Assembly: GCA_020634855.1 (NCBI GenBank)
Contig: JACKAU010000017.1
Location: 114,564 to 178,563 of the forward strand
DNA length: 64,000 nt
Origin: Anaerolineales bacterium
GTDB taxonomy: Bacteria; Chloroflexota; Anaerolineae; 4572-78; J111
Direction: 5' to 3'
Below, in pieces: positions 62,323 through 64,000 of this stretch. How positions within the stretch are numbered: position 1 is the first letter of the stretch; every line of letters begins with the position of its first letter. The notes beneath the pieces are model-generated. The model made no database searches, was not told where the DNA came from, and saw nothing but the letters and a program-made list of their open reading frames with translations. A program made the translations under genes and the position numbers.

Positions 62323-62450
62323 CTTAACTGAGGTGCCCGTTGCCCCGGATGGCGCGGGCGGAAACGGCGAAACCGGTGCAAGTCCGGTGCTGTCCCGCAA
62401 CTGTAACTTGACCGTTCAGGTCAAGAAGCCAGGTCGCCCGCCTGAGTTAG
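62323..62450 (+). promoter_or_regulatory. Cobalamin (B12) riboswitch
   Basis: The conserved core is visible: GGTGCCCG, GCGGAAAC, CCGGTGCAAGTCCGGTGCTG, CCCGCAACTGTAA, and AAGCCAGGTCGCCCGCC. The closing P1 stem pairs TAACTGAGG with CCTGAGTTA (one mismatch). A terminator at 62504-62534 is the expression platform. It probably turns down the downstream gene when adenosylcobalamin or a relative is plentiful. Confidence 0.93.
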
Positions 62451-62503
62451 CACATAGAACCTTCGTGGTGAAAGGTTTGGTGCAGCAACTTTGGCACACA
62501 CTG

Positions 62504-62534
62504 AACCTCCCTACCAACGTAGGGGGGTTTTTTT
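62504..62534 (+). terminator. Riboswitch terminator
   Basis: AACCTCCCTAC (62504-62514) pairs with GTAGGGGGGTT (62519-62529), one wobble, followed by seven T. Upstream AACCTT/AAGGTT and other pairs could form the antiterminator. Confidence 0.88.
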
Positions 62535-62598
62535 GTTTCATTAGTGTCTACCAAGCCACTTCTGACCAAAAAAGCAAGAAGTGAGGCCGGGAGTCTAA

Positions 62599-62686
62599 AC
62601 GCAAGAGACGCAAATGGCGCTAAAGTCGCAAACGCTTTTTATATATCCTTTTGCGTCTCTTGCGCCTATAGCGTCTTTTGCGTTAA
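62599..62686. repeat. Inverted repeat of GCGTCTTTTGCG words
   Basis: The left arm has AACGCAAGAGACGCAAATGG, then CGCTAAAGTCGCAAACGC. The right arm has TTTTGCGTCTCTTGCGCC, then TATAGCGTCTTTTGCGTT. TTTGCGTCTCTTGCG is the shared word in both orientations. It lies between the riboswitch terminator and the TIM-barrel gene. Confidence 0.75.
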
Positions 62687-62714
62687 ATCTTTTTTGGTTC
62701 CGGCTTGTCCGGGT

Positions 62715-62796
62715 TAGGAGATCAGGAGATGGGGAGATACGGAGATTACGCTTAAAAAATCTCCCCATCCCCCTATCTCTTTATCTCCAATCTCCC
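62715..62796. repeat. Inverted repeat of GGAGAT words
   Basis: The left arm has four GGAGAT words (62717-62746). The right arm has the reverse (ATCTCC, ATCTCT, ATCTCCC) at 62758-62796. It follows the GCGTC element directly, also upstream of the TIM-barrel start. Confidence 0.75.
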
Positions 62797-62835
62797 AACG
62801 AAATGTTACTTGGTGACTCTGCTACGTATAGGTTT

Positions 62836-63840
62836 ATGATGCAGGAATTAGTTAACTTTTCAGTCTACTCAATCGATACCGAACGATTTGGCCATGATTG
62901 GCCGGCCATTGCCGCCTATACCCATAACCTCACCGCGATTGCCGGGCTGGAGTTACTGATCGGCTATGAGCCGCTGCCGGTCATCCCGGCCGGATTGGTG
63001 CGGGCGGTGCATCTCCCGTTTTGGATCACATGGCTAGAGGTGTGGCAGCGGGGGCGAACTGCGGCGGAACGCTATTTTCCCGGCATCGAGCCTGAGGCGT
63101 TGAAATACTATTGCGGCGGGCCAGATCGCGGTGAAATAGTGAATACGCTGCGTCAGTTACTGGTATCGGCGGCCGGCCTCAACCCGGCTTATGCCGTGTT
63201 TCACGTCAGCCACGTCGAACCGGCCGATGCGTTTACCCGCCGGTACGCCTATACCGATCTCGACATTATCGAAGCGACCGTAGAACTGTTGAACGCCGTG
63301 GCGGCCACCTTTCCCAACGGCGAACCGCCGGTTCGCCTTTTTCTGGAAAACTTATGGTGGCCGGGTTTAACGTTCTTATCCAATGCGCCGGCCTTGCGAT
63401 TAATTGAAGGGCTGGCCTTTGATAATTGGGCTTTTGTGCTGGATACGGGCCATTTGATGAACACCAACCCGGCAGTGATGACGGAAGAGCAGGGGATTGA
63501 TTATGTTTTGAGCGTCGTCGAGCGGCTCGCTCCGGCGGTGAGAAAGCGTATTGAAGGGCTTCACTTCCATTGTAGTCTATCCGGCCGGTATCAGCAGCAA
63601 TGCATCAAAGCCGGGTTGCCTGACAATTTCCATCGCCTGAGTTTGGACGAACAGTTGTATCAGTCCCGAACCAATGCGATGCACATTGATCAGCATCGGC
63701 CCTTTACCCGGCCTCGCTGCCGCGACATCGTTGATGCGGTGCAGCCTTGTTTTCTCACCCATGAGTTTCTGAGCAGCACCCAGGCTGAGTACGACCAAAA
63801 ACTAGCCGTGCAACAAGCGGCATTGGCCGGCATTATTTAA
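62836..63840 (+). CDS. TIM-barrel protein under B12 riboswitch
   Basis: A 334-aa protein with a xylose-isomerase/AP-endonuclease-2-like TIM barrel. It has FSVYSIDTERFGHDWPAIAA, AVFHVSHVEP, RLFLENLWWPG (metal Glu), FVLDTGHLMNT (Asp, His), LHFHCSLSGRYQQQ and CFLTHEFLSS near the end. The metal-ligand set Glu/Asp/His supports a phosphosugar or nucleotide-loop epimerase/isomerase. Because a cobalamin riboswitch precedes it, a role in corrinoid assembly or salvage is likely (inference). The start at 62836 is uncertain, with a weak ribosome site; 300 bp separate it from the terminator. Confidence 0.8.
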   Translation: MMQELVNFSVYSIDTERFGHDWPAIAAYTHNLTAIAGLELLIGYEPLPVIPAGLVRAVHLPFWITWLEVWQRGRTAAERYFPGIEPEALKYYCGGPDRGEIVNTLRQLLVSAAGLNPAYAVFHVSHVEPADAFTRRYAYTDLDIIEATVELLNAVAATFPNGEPPVRLFLENLWWPGLTFLSNAPALRLIEGLAFDNWAFVLDTGHLMNTNPAVMTEEQGIDYVLSVVERLAPAVRKRIEGLHFHCSLSGRYQQQCIKAGLPDNFHRLSLDEQLYQSRTNAMHIDQHRPFTRPRCRDIVDAVQPCFLTHEFLSSTQAEYDQKLAVQQAALAGII

Positions 63841-63847
63841 GATAACT

Positions 63848-63983
63848 CAAGTTGCTACCCTTCCAGACCTTTAGGGTTTCGACCCTGATTTTGGCAAGAA
63901 TTGGCGTTAAATATCCAAATTTAGGTCGGGATAAGGCCCGTTCGGAAACCCTAAAGGTCTTTTTCCGGCAAGGTGGCAACTCA
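63848..63983. repeat. Inverted repeat with AGACCTTTAGGGTTTC core
   Basis: AGACCTTTAGGGTTTC (63865-63880) and GAAACCCTAAAGGTCT (63945-63960) are perfect arms. Outer parts AAGTTGCTACCCTTCC and GGCAAGGTGGCAACTC pair imperfectly. The element follows the TIM-barrel gene by 7 bp. Confidence 0.8.
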
Positions 63984-64000
63984 ATGTCATTAAGATAAGC

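Noticed and set aside
62333..62584. Open reading frame of 83 codons
   Set aside because: It lies over the cobalamin riboswitch core and its terminator, so the frame is incidental.

Overview
The window looks like a chromosomal stretch of a Chloroflexota bacterium, probably Anaerolineae-like. This is inferred from gene style, not from a marker gene. The signs are long Thr/Pro-rich linkers beside single membrane helices, an AAA/STAND-type ATPase fused to a TolB/PD40 propeller, an anchored Ser/Thr kinase with extracellular calcium-type repeats, flavin/F420-family oxidoreductases, several TTG/GTG starts and moderately high GC. There is no phage, plasmid backbone, CRISPR array or complete insertion sequence. 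The gaps between genes are unusually rich in inverted repeats. Layout: 0-7 kb holds a metal (probably copper or silver) stress locus. It has a Tat multicopper oxidase with a Met-rich loop, two small SHOCT membrane proteins, a divergent Met-rich exported protein, a DUF302 protein and a two-component pair whose kinase has a Met/His-rich sensor loop. Direct and inverted TGTAAAG boxes lie in the divergent promoter. 6.7-13 kb holds a small protein with an internally repeated motif, an esterase/phytase-family remnant, a TetR + GH13 amylase unit with two identical operators, a K+ channel, and a TetR + aldo/keto reductase unit with two related operators. 13-20.5 kb has a six-repeat lipoprotein, an LLM flavin oxidoreductase, an SDR divergent from an AraC regulator, and an unknown gene. 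21-28 kb has a giant PAS hybrid kinase, the lspA-small ORF-rluD group, two lone receivers and tRNA-Arg(TCT). 28-33 kb has a fluoroacetate-dehalogenase-type hydrolase, a yfbR-type nucleotidase and thrC-asd. 32.5-44.3 kb is mostly minus-strand envelope and lipid genes: anchored proteins, a GT39-type transferase, the ATPase-propeller fusion, a methyltransferase, a lipid kinase, an alpha-oxoamine synthase, radC and a cupin. 44.4-51 kb is plus-strand metabolism: SCP2, manA, proA, DinB-like, an anchored (alpha/alpha)6 glycosidase and an SDR. 51.4-55.6 kb is a coupled two-kinase module, a kinase remnant and a pyridoxamine-oxidase-like protein. 55.9-64 kb has the Ser/Thr kinase, a beta-lactamase-fold hydrolase divergent from a 57-aa protein, a methyltransferase, a 23-bp tandem array, an HU/DUF4469 protein, and a cobalamin riboswitch with terminator ahead of a TIM-barrel gene. 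The two signals most worth a second look are the Met-rich metal locus and a family of at least twelve intergenic inverted repeats. In many of these the arms are built from short repeated words (for example ATCCGTGT, GACCGCCG, GGCTAAGG, GGAGAT). The architecture recurs with different sequence at each site, and one pair is wedged between the B12 riboswitch and its gene. Three decayed gene remnants show ongoing gene loss.
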